Assembly (NCBI GenBank): GCA_018065895.1
Contig: JAGHSK010000045.1
Span: forward strand, 1 to 64,000
DNA length: 64,000 nucleotides
Reading direction: 5' to 3'
Source: Candidatus Cacconaster equi
Lineage (GTDB): Bacteria > Bacteroidota > Bacteroidia > Bacteroidales > UBA932
Shown: positions 34,450-44,012 of the stretch, piece after piece
Layout: each line of letters begins with the position of its first letter
Numbering within the stretch: the stretch's first letter is position 1
Notes under the pieces: generated by a model
The model's database searches: none
Seen by the model: the letters and a program-made list of their open reading frames with translations, nothing else
Told to the model about the DNA's origin: nothing
Program-made: the position numbers and the translations under genes

Positions 34450-35244
34450 ATGAAGAAAATACTGACACTTGCAGCCGTTCTGCTTATTGCAGCCGGAACA
34501 CTCTCTGCAAAAACCCCTATCATCGGCATCTCTGGATATACGGCAGACGGTACCTGCGAGGCCGGAATGACATATATCAACTCCGTACGTATGGCCGGTG
34601 GCGTGCCGCTGGTCATCCCCGTAACTTCTGACAAAGCGCAGATTGACGCGATACTCAACGTCATCGACGGCCTTATCATGACGGGTGGAGAAGATTTCGA
34701 TCCGCTCAAATGGTATGGCGAGGAGCCTCTGCGCACTTTGGGCGAGGTGGTTCCGGAACGCGACGATTTTGACGTCAAACTCATCAGGGCCGCCGTTGCC
34801 AAAGGTATTCCCGTACTCGGCATCTGCCGCGGGGAACAACTTATCGCTGTGGCTTTCGGAGGCGCATTGTGGCAGGATATTCCATCTCAGGTCAAGGGCA
34901 ATTTCGTAAAGCACAGACAAGGCCCTACCACAGGAAAATACGGTACTCACACCATCTCTATCGAGGGTGACTCCAATCTGGCAAGCATCCTCAATACGGA
35001 AAGAGCGACCGTCAACTCATTCCATCATCAGGCAATCAAAGGCATTCCTTCCGGATTGAGGGTTGTGGCACACTCGGCGGACGGTATCGTGGAAGCCGTT
35101 GAGCGCAGCGGAAAAATTGAAGGTTTTCCTGATGGAAACGGCTGGATTCTGGGAGTCCAGTTCCACCCTGAAATCATCACAAATGCCGGAAGCAAGGAAT
35201 TTCTCCCGATCTTCAAGGCTCTTGTTAAAGAATCATCCAAATAA
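34450..35244 (+). CDS. Exported gamma-glutamyl hydrolase-like class I glutamine amidotransferase (peptidase C26)
   Basis: 264 residues: a signal peptide (MKKILTLAAVLLIAAGTLSA) followed by a class I glutamine-amidotransferase fold of the gamma-glutamyl-GABA hydrolase (PuuD) type. The triad is intact: Cys126 in GICRGEQ, His239 and Glu241 in QFHPEI. Such enzymes split gamma-glutamyl amide bonds; export suggests an extracellular gamma-glutamyl peptide substrate. It is 18 bases after the serine hydrolase and 15 bases before argG. Confidence 0.87.
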   Translation: MKKILTLAAVLLIAAGTLSAKTPIIGISGYTADGTCEAGMTYINSVRMAGGVPLVIPVTSDKAQIDAILNVIDGLIMTGGEDFDPLKWYGEEPLRTLGEVVPERDDFDVKLIRAAVAKGIPVLGICRGEQLIAVAFGGALWQDIPSQVKGNFVKHRQGPTTGKYGTHTISIEGDSNLASILNTERATVNSFHHQAIKGIPSGLRVVAHSADGIVEAVERSGKIEGFPDGNGWILGVQFHPEIITNAGSKEFLPIFKALVKESSK

Positions 35245-35259
35245 CCAACAGCAACAGAT

Positions 35260-36465
35260 ATGAGCAAGAAAGTGGTTGTCGCATTCAGCGGCGGGTTGGA
35301 TACATCCTATACGGTGATGTATCTGGCAAAGGAAAAAGGATACGAAGTTTACGCCGCATGCGCCAACACAGGCGGATTCAGTCCGGAGCAACTGAAGGCC
35401 AATGAGGAAAACGCCTACAAACTGGGGGCGAAACAATACGTGACTCTTGACGTCACAAAGGAATACTATGAGAAGAGCCTGAAATACATGATATTCGGCA
35501 ATGTGCTGCGCAACGGCACCTATCCGATTTCAGTTTCATCGGAGAGAATCTTTCAGGGAATGGCCGTAGCCCGCTATGCAAAACAGATTGGAGCCGATGC
35601 GATCGCTCACGGTTCCACAGGGGCAGGCAACGACCAGGTCCGCTTCGACATGACCTTCCTCGTAATGTGTCCTGAAATGGAGATAATAACCCTCACGCGC
35701 GACGGAAATCTTTCACGCAAGGAAGAGGTGGACTACCTCAATCGCAACGGATATTTCGCTGACTTTACAAAGCTCAAATACTCCTATAACGTCGGCATCT
35801 GGGGCACCTCCATCTGTGGTGGTGAGATTCTGGACTCAGCGAAGGGCCTGCCTGAAAGTGCATATCTCAAGCAGGTGAAAAAGGAAGGCTCCGAACTTCT
35901 CAGGATAGAATTCGAAAAGGGTGAGATTGTCGGTGTCAACGACAGAAAATACAGCGACAAGATCGCCGCCATTCAGGCGGTTGAGGCTGTCGGCGCAGCA
36001 TACGGCATCGGCCGTGACTGTCATGTCGGCGACACCATTATCGGCATCAAGGGACGCGTCGGTTTTGAAGCAGCCGCACCTATGCTCATCATCGGAGCTC
36101 ACAAGTATCTCGAAAAATTCACTTTGTCGAAGTGGCAGCAGTACTGGAAAGACCAGGTCGCCAACTGGTATGGAATGTTCCTCCACGAAAGCCAGTATCT
36201 TGAGCCTGTAATGCGTGACATAGAGGCAATGCTCAATGAGAGCCAGCGCAATGTCAACGGCACGGTGACGCTGGAGGTCCGTCCGCTTTCATTCTCCACC
36301 GTCGGTGTCGAGTCGAAGGATGACCTGGTTAAGACAAAACTCGGAGAATATGGAGAAACTCAGAAAGGCTGGAGCGCCGAAGATGCCAAAGGCTTCATCA
36401 AAGTCCTGTCAACTCCTTTGAGAGTTTACTACGGAAACCACGACAACGAATCTGAAAAACTATAA
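35260..36465 (+). CDS. argG: Argininosuccinate synthase
   Basis: 401 residues; joins citrulline and aspartate with ATP in arginine synthesis. FSGGLDTSY near the start is the PP-loop ATP-binding motif, followed by HGSTGAGNDQVRFD and SYNVGIWGTS for citrulline and aspartate binding. Length is typical. The following deacetylase starts three bases after the stop, and the run argG-argE-argH forms one unit. Confidence 0.97.
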   Translation: MSKKVVVAFSGGLDTSYTVMYLAKEKGYEVYAACANTGGFSPEQLKANEENAYKLGAKQYVTLDVTKEYYEKSLKYMIFGNVLRNGTYPISVSSERIFQGMAVARYAKQIGADAIAHGSTGAGNDQVRFDMTFLVMCPEMEIITLTRDGNLSRKEEVDYLNRNGYFADFTKLKYSYNVGIWGTSICGGEILDSAKGLPESAYLKQVKKEGSELLRIEFEKGEIVGVNDRKYSDKIAAIQAVEAVGAAYGIGRDCHVGDTIIGIKGRVGFEAAAPMLIIGAHKYLEKFTLSKWQQYWKDQVANWYGMFLHESQYLEPVMRDIEAMLNESQRNVNGTVTLEVRPLSFSTVGVESKDDLVKTKLGEYGETQKGWSAEDAKGFIKVLSTPLRVYYGNHDNESEKL

Positions 36466-36468
36466 AAA

Positions 36469-37554
36469 GTGATTGCAAGAGAAGCCCTGATTACGGATGC
36501 ACGCAAACTGCTGTGCAAAATGGTCGAAACCCCTTCCGTGACGTTTTCCGAGGAGGCGGTCTCTGACTGCATTTGCAAGGCCCTTATGTTCTGGGGTATA
36601 CGACACGAAAGAATTGGCAACAACATCATCTGCTATCAGAACAGCTTTGACCCTGCGAAAAAGACGTTGCTCCTATGCGCGCATATGGACACTGTGCCTG
36701 CCGCCGACGGTTACAGCTTCGATCCGCATGCCCCCGAAAACCCTGACATGCCAGGCGCCATCTTCGGCCTGGGCAGCAACGATGACGGGGGAAGTGTTGC
36801 TGCAATGCTCTCCACGCTGAGGCACTATGCCGGCACAGTTCTTCCGTTCAATCTCATAGCGGCCATCACTGCCCAGGAGGAGAAGTCCGGTCCCGACGGA
36901 GTCAGGTCGCTCAAAGCGAAATTCAAGGAACTGAACGTTGAGTGGTGCATTGTCGGAGAGCCTACCGGAATGCAGGCCGCAACAAGCGAGAAGGGACTCC
37001 TTGTAATTGATGCCACAGCCAAGGGAATAAGCGGTCATGCGGCAAGGAATGAAGGCGTAAATGCCCTTTACATCGCAATCGACGACATCAACACCCTGCG
37101 TAATCACACATTTGCGAAAAAATCGGGCATAATGGAAGATGTGCATCTGAATGTCACGCAAATCAATGCCGGCACCGCACACAACGTAATCCCGGACACC
37201 TGCACCTTCGTTGTGGATATACGGCCTTCGGAAGCATACGACAACAGGGAGCTGCTCGACGAACTTCAAGGCCTGTGCTCAAGCACACTCACAGCCCGCA
37301 ATCTCAACAACCGGTCATCTGCCACCCGGGTCGGCTCTCCGCTTATCCGATGCCTTGACCGAATGGGAATCAAGACATTCAGTTCCTCAACGACTTCCGA
37401 TTGGATGCATCTTGAATGCGATGCCATAAAGATGGGGCCCGGAGAGTCGTCGAGATCACATAATAAAGATGAGTACCTGCTCGATGAAGAGCTGTACGAA
37501 GCTATTGACACATACATCGAATTCATAAGGAATTATGCCGACACTTTGGAATAA
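36469..37554 (+). CDS. argE: M20 family deacylase of arginine biosynthesis (ArgE-like)
   Basis: 361 residues of the M20 zinc peptidase family, placed between argG and argH, so it most likely releases ornithine from its N-acyl form. Metal-site motifs are HMDTVP (about 66-71), GSNDDGG (about 104-110, metal Asp) and AQEEKSG (catalytic Glu pair); DCTFVVDIRP-like dimerisation segment follows. In Bacteroidetes the acyl group may be succinyl rather than acetyl. The start is a GTG at 36469; no upstream alternative exists because argG stops three bases before. It overlaps argH by 20 bases. Confidence 0.88.
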   Translation: MIAREALITDARKLLCKMVETPSVTFSEEAVSDCICKALMFWGIRHERIGNNIICYQNSFDPAKKTLLLCAHMDTVPAADGYSFDPHAPENPDMPGAIFGLGSNDDGGSVAAMLSTLRHYAGTVLPFNLIAAITAQEEKSGPDGVRSLKAKFKELNVEWCIVGEPTGMQAATSEKGLLVIDATAKGISGHAARNEGVNALYIAIDDINTLRNHTFAKKSGIMEDVHLNVTQINAGTAHNVIPDTCTFVVDIRPSEAYDNRELLDELQGLCSSTLTARNLNNRSSATRVGSPLIRCLDRMGIKTFSSSTTSDWMHLECDAIKMGPGESSRSHNKDEYLLDEELYEAIDTYIEFIRNYADTLE

Positions 37555-38824
37555 AGGAACCCAAGCCACCAAGCTGGTTGAAGAATTCACCGTATGCGGT
37601 GACCGCCAGTTGGATATGGCCCTCGCTGAATATGACGTCATCGGATCGAAAGCTCACATCAAGATGCTGGAAAACATAGGTCTGCTTGATGCCGACGAAC
37701 TTGCTCTGCTTGATAATGGTCTGGATGAAATTCTCGCCCGGATCAAGGAAGGGCGGTTTGTTCTGGAAGATGATGTGGAGGACATCCACTCTCAAGTGGA
37801 ACTTCTGCTCACCCGCCGGCTGGGAGATATCGGCAAAAAGATTCATTCCGGCAGATCGCGCAACGACCAGGTGCTGGTTGACATCAAACTGTTTCTTCGC
37901 GACGAATTAAGGACTTTCCGGCAGGAAATTCTCGACCTGTTCGGGGTACTTCAGGAGTTGAGCGAAAAATACAAGGATGTGCTTCTTCCAGGCTACACGC
38001 ACGAACAGATAGCAATGCCTTCGTCATTCGGAATGTGGTTCGGAGCATATGCTGAGAGCCTTGCAGAGGATATGTATATGGTCGCAGGAGCATATAAAGT
38101 AGTAGACTGCAACCCTCTCGGATCAGCTGCCGGATATGGCAACTCCTTCCCGCTTGACAGAGCCATGACAACAAAGGAACTGGGATTCGAAACCCTCGAT
38201 TTCAACAGCATAGCCGCACAACTGAGCCGAGGCAAATGCGAGAAAGCCGTTGCATCAGCCTTGGGCGGCGTGGCTCTCACCCTCGGCAAATTCGCTGCCG
38301 ACTGCTGTATGTATATGTGCCCGAATTTCGGATTCATTTCATTCCCGTCAGAACTCACTACAGGTTCGAGCATAATGCCTCACAAGAAAAACCCTGACGT
38401 GTGGGAGATAATCAGGGGCCACTGCAACCGCATAATGGCTTGTGAAAATGAAATTTCGATGCTCTGCAGCAACCTGCAGCACGGATATCACAGGGATTTC
38501 CAGCTCCTCAAGGATATTCTCTTCCCTGTTCTTGCCATAGCCCACGACTCCCTGAAGATGGCCGCATATATGATCCGTCAGGTCAAGGTGAACAGAAACA
38601 TTCTTGACAATCCGTTATACGACCCGATGTTCACGGTTGAAGAGGTGAACCGAAAGGTGCTTGCCGGCAAGCCGTTCCGCGATGCATACAAGGAGGTTGG
38701 ACTTGAGGTTGCCGACGGGTCATTCAAGGCAGTGAAAGAAATCACGCACACACATATGGGGAGCATCGGCAACCTGTGCAACGATATGATTTCAGAAAAA
38801 ATGAAAAAAGCCTCAGACTTCTGA
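37535..38824 (+). CDS. argH: Argininosuccinate lyase
   Basis: 429 residues of the fumarase/aspartase superfamily; splits argininosuccinate into arginine and fumarate. HSGRSRNDQV (about 105-114) and the signature GSSIMPHKKNPD (about 280-291) are intact, and TGSS carries the catalytic Ser. Slightly shorter than the E. coli enzyme (457). The start overlaps argE by 20 bases. A broken DUF212 gene follows 39 bases later. Confidence 0.96.
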   Translation: MPTLWNKGTQATKLVEEFTVCGDRQLDMALAEYDVIGSKAHIKMLENIGLLDADELALLDNGLDEILARIKEGRFVLEDDVEDIHSQVELLLTRRLGDIGKKIHSGRSRNDQVLVDIKLFLRDELRTFRQEILDLFGVLQELSEKYKDVLLPGYTHEQIAMPSSFGMWFGAYAESLAEDMYMVAGAYKVVDCNPLGSAAGYGNSFPLDRAMTTKELGFETLDFNSIAAQLSRGKCEKAVASALGGVALTLGKFAADCCMYMCPNFGFISFPSELTTGSSIMPHKKNPDVWEIIRGHCNRIMACENEISMLCSNLQHGYHRDFQLLKDILFPVLAIAHDSLKMAAYMIRQVKVNRNILDNPLYDPMFTVEEVNRKVLAGKPFRDAYKEVGLEVADGSFKAVKEITHTHMGSIGNLCNDMISEKMKKASDF

Positions 38825-38863
38825 GAATGATTTTCAAACAACTTCCTGAGAAAGAAAAGCATT

Positions 38864-39210
38864 ATGGGATACGAACTGATTGCCTCCACCGTTATTGCGT
38901 GGATCCTTGCACAGATTATCAAGTCCGCCATCAAACTTGCCAAAGGGAAAAATCGGCTATGGCAATTAGCTGCCTTCTCTATTACGGCGCGAATTCATTC
39001 CAGTTTGCAATCTCCTTCCTGCTGGCAGGCGTGGTAATACACGACGCGTGCGGAATTCGCAAGGAGAGCGGACGCCACGCCAAGGCCATCAATGAGATTC
39101 TCAAAGAAAAGAGGTTCAACGAAATGCTTGGCCATTCCATTACTCAGGTGATTCTGGGAATGCTGTTGGGAATAGTCACAGCTGTCTTGACAAGGCTCTT
39201 GTTCTCCTGA
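38864..39210 (+). pseudogene. Broken DUF212 (divergent PAP2-like) membrane protein gene
   Basis: From ATG 38864 one frame reads 57 codons (ASTVIAWILAQIIKSAIKLA, then GKNRLWQLAAFS) before a TAA at 39035-39037; that opening matches the N-terminus of DUF212/YuiD proteins. The rest of the family (YYGANSFQFAISFLLAG, HDACGIRKESGRHAKAIN, MLGHSITQVILGMLLGI) is in another frame, open to 39210. The conserved GGMPSSHS motif and about 20 neighbouring residues are absent at the junction near 38990. The simplest reading is an internal deletion plus frame change; an assembly error cannot be excluded. It follows argH. Confidence 0.7.
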
Positions 39211-39216
39211 ACACAA

Positions 39217-39248
39217 GTAAATTCGGGACAAGTAGATTTACCTGTCCC
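39217..39248. other. Two overlapping hairpins between the DUF212 remnant and the symporter gene
   Basis: GTAAAT (39217-39222) can pair with ATTTAC (39236-39241), and GGGACA (39225-39230) with TGTCCC (39243-39248). The two stems interlock, so they are either alternatives or a pseudoknot. There is no T-run. They lie between two converging gene ends and may be a factor-independent or bidirectional stop signal. Confidence 0.4.
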
Positions 39249-39273
39249 GCAAAATCCATCGAATTCTTATTTC

Positions 39274-40539
39274 TTAAATGGTCAGTTCCTCTCCTTCCGA
39301 GTGAGCGATGATGACAGCGCCGCAAGAATCGCCGTAGGTGTTGATGCAGGTACGAGGCATATCACAGAGCTGCTCAACGGCCAGTACAAGTCCGATACCC
39401 TCCAATGGAAGCCCGACAGCGGAAAGAACGATTGTCAGCATCACCATTCCGGCCATAGGAATACCTGCAGTACCGATTGCCGCCAGAAGCGCCGTAAAGA
39501 CTATCATAATCTGTTGGGCGATGCTCAGGTCGATGCCATATGCCTGTGCTATGAATATTGCCGTGACACACTCATACAGAGCCGTTCCGTTCATATTGAT
39601 GGTACTTCCCAAAGGCAGTACGAATGAGGCTATCTTATTCGACACGCCGCATTTTTCCTGAGAGTCGCGGATATTTATTGGAAGCGCAGCTCCAGAAGAG
39701 CAGGTGGAGAATGCCGTTAGAAGGGTTGTCGACATCTTGGAGATATGGCGCCAAGGGTTCTGTTTCCCCAAAAAACGGACAAGGCAAGGCAAAACGATTC
39801 CACCCTGGATAACCAGTCCGGCCCATACCACAAGCACGAAGATTCCAAGACTTCCAGCCATACTCAAAAGCGCCTGAGGATCATTGGCCTGTTTTCCCAC
39901 CACATTTGTCACGATAGCGAACACTCCGTATGGAGCAAGGGTAATGATGAAGAATGTTATCTTCATTATGACTTCGTAAACGGATGTGAACATATCGGTA
40001 AGAAATCCCGTATATTTTTCATCGACCTTGTTCATGAAGCATCCGAAAATAACGGCAAAGAAGATTATAGGCAACAAATCGCCTTTAGCCATCGATTCGA
40101 ATACATTGGAAGGCACTATGGCCACAATCTGATCGATGAATGAAACATCTCCGCTTGCCGCACCGACGGAAGTCACGTTTTCAGAAAGGTTCAGCGGAGC
40201 TCCCACGCCGGGTTTGACTATATTCACCAGCAGCAAGCCTATGGTGGCGGCAATGGCAGTAGTAACCAAATAATACGCAATCGTCTTGCCGGCTATCCTG
40301 CCAAGAGCGGCGGAATTGCCCATCCCTGCGACACCAAGGGCAATGGAGGTGAACACCAACGGTATAACAATCATCCTCAAGCCACGAAGGAAGATGTCAC
40401 CCGCCCATTTAATGTATGGGCTCCAATTCTCATAAGGGGTTATTTTACAAAGCAATATTCCGGCCAAAATGCCGAGTCCGATGCCTATCAGAATTTTCCA
40501 GTGAAGGGCCAGGCCCTTTTTCTTTGTCTCTGCTGCCAT
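39274..40539 (-). CDS. Dicarboxylate/amino acid:cation symporter (DAACS family)
   Basis: 421 residues with eight predicted membrane helices and two re-entrant loops, as in GltP/DctA. The first re-entrant loop shows FSTCSSGAALPI (Ser-rich), and TINMNGTALYE is the NMDGT cation-binding motif (Asp to Asn here). IGTAGIPMAG is the second loop, and GDSCGAVI the helix-8 substrate site. It would import glutamate, aspartate or C4-dicarboxylates with sodium or protons. Leader is about 45 bases from the box at 40589-40596. Confidence 0.9.
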   Translation of the reverse strand: MAAETKKKGLALHWKILIGIGLGILAGILLCKITPYENWSPYIKWAGDIFLRGLRMIVIPLVFTSIALGVAGMGNSAALGRIAGKTIAYYLVTTAIAATIGLLLVNIVKPGVGAPLNLSENVTSVGAASGDVSFIDQIVAIVPSNVFESMAKGDLLPIIFFAVIFGCFMNKVDEKYTGFLTDMFTSVYEVIMKITFFIITLAPYGVFAIVTNVVGKQANDPQALLSMAGSLGIFVLVVWAGLVIQGGIVLPCLVRFLGKQNPWRHISKMSTTLLTAFSTCSSGAALPINIRDSQEKCGVSNKIASFVLPLGSTINMNGTALYECVTAIFIAQAYGIDLSIAQQIMIVFTALLAAIGTAGIPMAGMVMLTIVLSAVGLPLEGIGLVLAVEQLCDMPRTCINTYGDSCGAVIIAHSEGEELTI

Positions 40540-40588
40540 TATGTGTCAAGTATTATTTGTCGTTTGAAATCAAAGAGGTCAGTCTATG

Positions 40589-40615
40589 CAAAGATAACTA
40601 TTTTTCATAACTTTG
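40589..40615. promoter_or_regulatory. Divergent -7 boxes between the symporter gene and radA
   Basis: Minus-strand TATCTTTG at 40589-40596 and plus-strand TAACTTTG at 40608-40615, with 11 bp between. The radA ATG (40622) begins seven bases after its box, so its transcript is near leaderless. Confidence 0.65.
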
Positions 40616-40621
40616 CGAATT

Positions 40622-42010
40622 ATGACAAAGGCTAAAACTGTTTGGTTTTGCACATCTTGTGGGAACGAAAGTCCGAAGTGGATGGGTCGCTGCCCTGCGT
40701 GCGGAGAATGGAACACTATGGTGGAGGAGCCGAAAGCCCCCAAAGAGGCCTCCTCTGCGACCGCCTTGAGCAGATCGAGAGCCATCATCTCCGCTCAGGA
40801 TGCCCTGCCTCAAATGCTTGACGACATCGACTTTTCTGCAGAGAGCCGTTTCTCCATAGGAATAGCTGAGCTTGACCGCGTCCTAGGCGGAGGAATGGTT
40901 GAAGGTTCGATGATTCTCATAGGCGGAGAGCCTGGCATCGGAAAGTCCACCCTGTCGCTACAGATTCCGTTGTGCTGCAAAAATCTCAGAACACTTTACG
41001 TTTCAGGAGAAGAGAGCCCGAAGCAGATAAAACTGCGTTCTGAAAGGCTTGGCGGGAACGGAGACAATTGTATGGTTCTCAGCGAGACCCTGCTGGAAAA
41101 CATTGTCGGGCAGGCGAAAAAAACCGCCCCACAACTCCTGATAGTCGATTCCATCCAGACCATCTACAGCGAAGCCCTCGACTCCTCTGCAGGAAGCGTA
41201 TCCCAAGTGCGCGAATGCGCATCCGCCCTGCTGCGCTTCGCAAAGGAGAGCAACACTCCCGTCATTCTGATCGGCCATATCACCAAAGACGGCACCATCG
41301 CAGGGCCGAAGATCCTTGAGCACATAGTTGACGTGGTTCTTCAGTTCGAAGGGGATACGAAGGGCTCCTATCGCATCCTGCGAAGCATCAAGAACAGATT
41401 CGGATCCACCGACGAGCTGGCAGTATTCGAAATGACCGGCATCGGTCTGCGGGAAGTGAGCAACCCTTCCGAAATCCTGATACCTATGCATCAGGATGAC
41501 TTGAGCGGCATTGCAATCGGAGCAATGATTGACGGGACAAGGCCCTTCCTGATCGAGATTCAGGCGCTGGTCAGCACAGCGGCATACGGCACACCACAGC
41601 GTTCCGCAACGGGATTCGACAGCCGCCGTCTGAATATGCTCCTTGCGGTGCTTGAAAAACGCGCCGGTTTCAAACTTGCCTCAAAAGATGTATTCCTCAA
41701 TATCGCCGGAGGGCTGAAAGTTTCCGACCCGGCCTGCGACCTGGCGATCGTCGCGTCGGTGCTCTCATCCAATTTCGACCTTTACATCTCACCTAAGGTG
41801 TGCTTTGCTGCCGAAGTGGGGTTGAGCGGAGAAATCCGGCCTGTCAGCCAGATTGAAAGAAGAATTGCCGAAGCTGAAAAGTTGGGATTCGAGCAGATTT
41901 TCATCTCCTCGTTCAACAAGGAAAGCTCATTTGCGCGACGCAAGGACAGCAGAATAAAAGTGACGGCAGTAAGCGACATCGCAGCACTATGCCGCGTACT
42001 GTTCCAATAG
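40622..42010 (+). CDS. radA: DNA repair protein RadA
   Basis: 462 residues: an N-terminal C4 zinc finger (CTSCGNES, CPACGEW), a RecA-like ATPase with Walker A GGEPGIGKST (about 101-110), the RadA-specific KNRFGS motif and a C-terminal Lon-protease-like domain. RadA is a helicase that drives branch migration in recombinational repair. ATG 40622 is chosen over the TTG at 40613, which lies within the promoter box. The stop is ten bases from that of the opposing receptor gene. Confidence 0.95.
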   Translation: MTKAKTVWFCTSCGNESPKWMGRCPACGEWNTMVEEPKAPKEASSATALSRSRAIISAQDALPQMLDDIDFSAESRFSIGIAELDRVLGGGMVEGSMILIGGEPGIGKSTLSLQIPLCCKNLRTLYVSGEESPKQIKLRSERLGGNGDNCMVLSETLLENIVGQAKKTAPQLLIVDSIQTIYSEALDSSAGSVSQVRECASALLRFAKESNTPVILIGHITKDGTIAGPKILEHIVDVVLQFEGDTKGSYRILRSIKNRFGSTDELAVFEMTGIGLREVSNPSEILIPMHQDDLSGIAIGAMIDGTRPFLIEIQALVSTAAYGTPQRSATGFDSRRLNMLLAVLEKRAGFKLASKDVFLNIAGGLKVSDPACDLAIVASVLSSNFDLYISPKVCFAAEVGLSGEIRPVSQIERRIAEAEKLGFEQIFISSFNKESSFARRKDSRIKVTAVSDIAALCRVLFQ

Positions 42011-42020
42011 CCTGGCAGGA

Positions 42021-43997
42021 TCAGCGGCTTGCGCCGAAACGGTATGAAACGCCAAGGTCGATGTAATTGTCGTAAATGTTGTCCCTTCCTACGGTTACAT
42101 AGCCTTTCTCATCCACTGAAGTGCTTTCGCACTTGTGGTGGAATATGTCCGACAGGCCCAAATGTACAGTCCATCCCTCTCCGAGCGATTTGTTAACCCT
42201 GGCTCTGGCATAGAGATAGTCGCTCATAACAGTGTTGCCTTTTACTTCTTTGCTGTTGTAAAGAGTGTATAGAGATACGCTCCATCTGTTTTTCAATCGG
42301 AACAGCGATGCAAGGTTGAGATTGAAGTAGCCGTGTTCTATCTTATCCGGGCCGTCCCACGTAACGCTCTCGAACAGGTTTCCGGCAAAGATCAGAGTCA
42401 CTATACCTATTTTGTAGTGAACGGTGGCATTGATATTATAGATATTTTCATTGCCGGCGTTTACATACGTGGTATAGACCGATCCGATGTTGACATCATA
42501 GAACTGCCGCGGTTCGAAGAGTCCTTCGGCGTAATCGTATCGAAAGCCTACGTGTGTCATCAGACTCTGGGTCCCTTTATTCCAGTCAAAGATATAGCTC
42601 AATTCAGCCGTATTCAAATATGCTGACTCAAGTTTCGGGTTACCACAAAACCACCTCTCGTTTTCAGGTTGCCAGACCATGAACGGATAGAGCAGATCCA
42701 TACCGGGGCGGATATAGTTGCGCGAAGCCAGCAGGCGCAGTGCATTATGAGGCGCCATCTGCCATACAATATTGACGTTACCTGTCATATCGTGGGCTTT
42801 CTTTTCGAAAACCCCGCCAGGCGTTCCATAGCTATGAGACATCTCGTTGAAAGTGTACTTGAGTCCGCTGTTGACCGAAATCCTGCTGCCGGTATATTTG
42901 AAAGTGCCGAATACTGCAAGGTTGTGTGATGAATTATCAGTCACGTCCGACCAGTCCTTCGTATAGTATGTGTTCGCTCCAAATTCTATCACACCTTTAC
43001 CCCTGGTCATTGTGCTTATCGGCAAAGTGAGTTTCACCTCTCCGTCAACAGTAAAAGGGCTCACCTGCTTGTCAATGTCTTTTCTTGACCTTTCCTTCCA
43101 TTTCGCATTGTTGTCGTGCTGATATCCGGCATCGATATTCACCTTCCCACCACCATTGAAAACCTGTTCATATTCAGTTCTGGCGTTGATATTCTGATTT
43201 CTGGAAAAACTGGTATTCTCTGCATATTCTCCGAATTTATTCGTCAATGGATTCAAAGGAACTTCGGACCTGTATGCCTTTCTTTTTTCATCATACACCT
43301 CACCGCTCTCCCAAAACCACGCCTTCAATTTGCTTTTTTCAGAGAAAGTGTACACCATATTGACCTTTGCCGTCTGCAGATAGTTCTTCAGCCAGAGGCT
43401 GTCCAACGCCTCCACCTTGTATGTATCGTATGTCGTCTTGTACTCCTTGCCTTTTACGATATCGTAGTACTCCAACGACAGATTCCCACGGATCTCAAGC
43501 TTCTTATTCTTGTAATTCAAGTTCAGGGAAGGCATCGCATCCCACTCGGTACTGGCATCCAGTGTAACGTTTCCTCCGAACCCCTCTTTGAGTTTCACCG
43601 GTACGATGTTAATAACTCCTCCCTGTCCGCTTTTCTGCTGGGTAACGGTAGGAGAAGATGTGATTTCAATTTTTTCCACATCCCCAATCCAAGTCGTCTC
43701 AAGAATCACGTCACGTGCCGAACCTGTGCTCTTGCCATCGAACTGGATGTCGTAGTTGGTGAACAGGCCGTCATCTCCCCTCTGAAGCAACTCCGGCAAT
43801 ATCCCGAGAAACTCACGGAGTTTGGTATTGCCCGGCAGGCCGGTTTCCTTTACGTGGATCACCTTCTTTGTGGGAAGAATCTCAAGCATATAGTTCGGCT
43901 TCGGAGCCTCATTCTGAGCATAAGACACAGAAGATGCAGTCATAAGTGTGGCTGTCGCAAGGAAAGCGATTGTCAGAAACTTGTGGGAGCGTTTCAT
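42021..43997 (-). CDS. Outer-membrane beta-barrel receptor (TonB-dependent receptor-like)
   Basis: 658 residues with a signal peptide ending at about 28 (SYAQ). A plug-like domain (about 45-140) includes the family motif IGDVEKIEITSSPTVTQQKSGQGG and VINI; a long series of alternating strands rich in aromatic residues follows, ending in YIDLGVSYRFGASR, consistent with a barrel of the OMP_b-brl_3 type. No carboxypeptidase-like N-terminal domain or SusD partner is present, so the ligand cannot be guessed. It is downstream of prmC (15 bases) in the PBP1A-ddl-prmC unit. Confidence 0.85.
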   Translation of the reverse strand: MKRSHKFLTIAFLATATLMTASSVSYAQNEAPKPNYMLEILPTKKVIHVKETGLPGNTKLREFLGILPELLQRGDDGLFTNYDIQFDGKSTGSARDVILETTWIGDVEKIEITSSPTVTQQKSGQGGVINIVPVKLKEGFGGNVTLDASTEWDAMPSLNLNYKNKKLEIRGNLSLEYYDIVKGKEYKTTYDTYKVEALDSLWLKNYLQTAKVNMVYTFSEKSKLKAWFWESGEVYDEKRKAYRSEVPLNPLTNKFGEYAENTSFSRNQNINARTEYEQVFNGGGKVNIDAGYQHDNNAKWKERSRKDIDKQVSPFTVDGEVKLTLPISTMTRGKGVIEFGANTYYTKDWSDVTDNSSHNLAVFGTFKYTGSRISVNSGLKYTFNEMSHSYGTPGGVFEKKAHDMTGNVNIVWQMAPHNALRLLASRNYIRPGMDLLYPFMVWQPENERWFCGNPKLESAYLNTAELSYIFDWNKGTQSLMTHVGFRYDYAEGLFEPRQFYDVNIGSVYTTYVNAGNENIYNINATVHYKIGIVTLIFAGNLFESVTWDGPDKIEHGYFNLNLASLFRLKNRWSVSLYTLYNSKEVKGNTVMSDYLYARARVNKSLGEGWTVHLGLSDIFHHKCESTSVDEKGYVTVGRDNIYDNYIDLGVSYRFGASR

Positions 43998-44012
43998 TAT
44001 GCGAAGGTATTT

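Noticed and set aside
38776-38958. Continuous open frame making a 144-residue protein after argH
   Set aside because: Its first part overlaps argH and does not match the family; the true N-terminus is in another frame from 38864, so the gene is broken.
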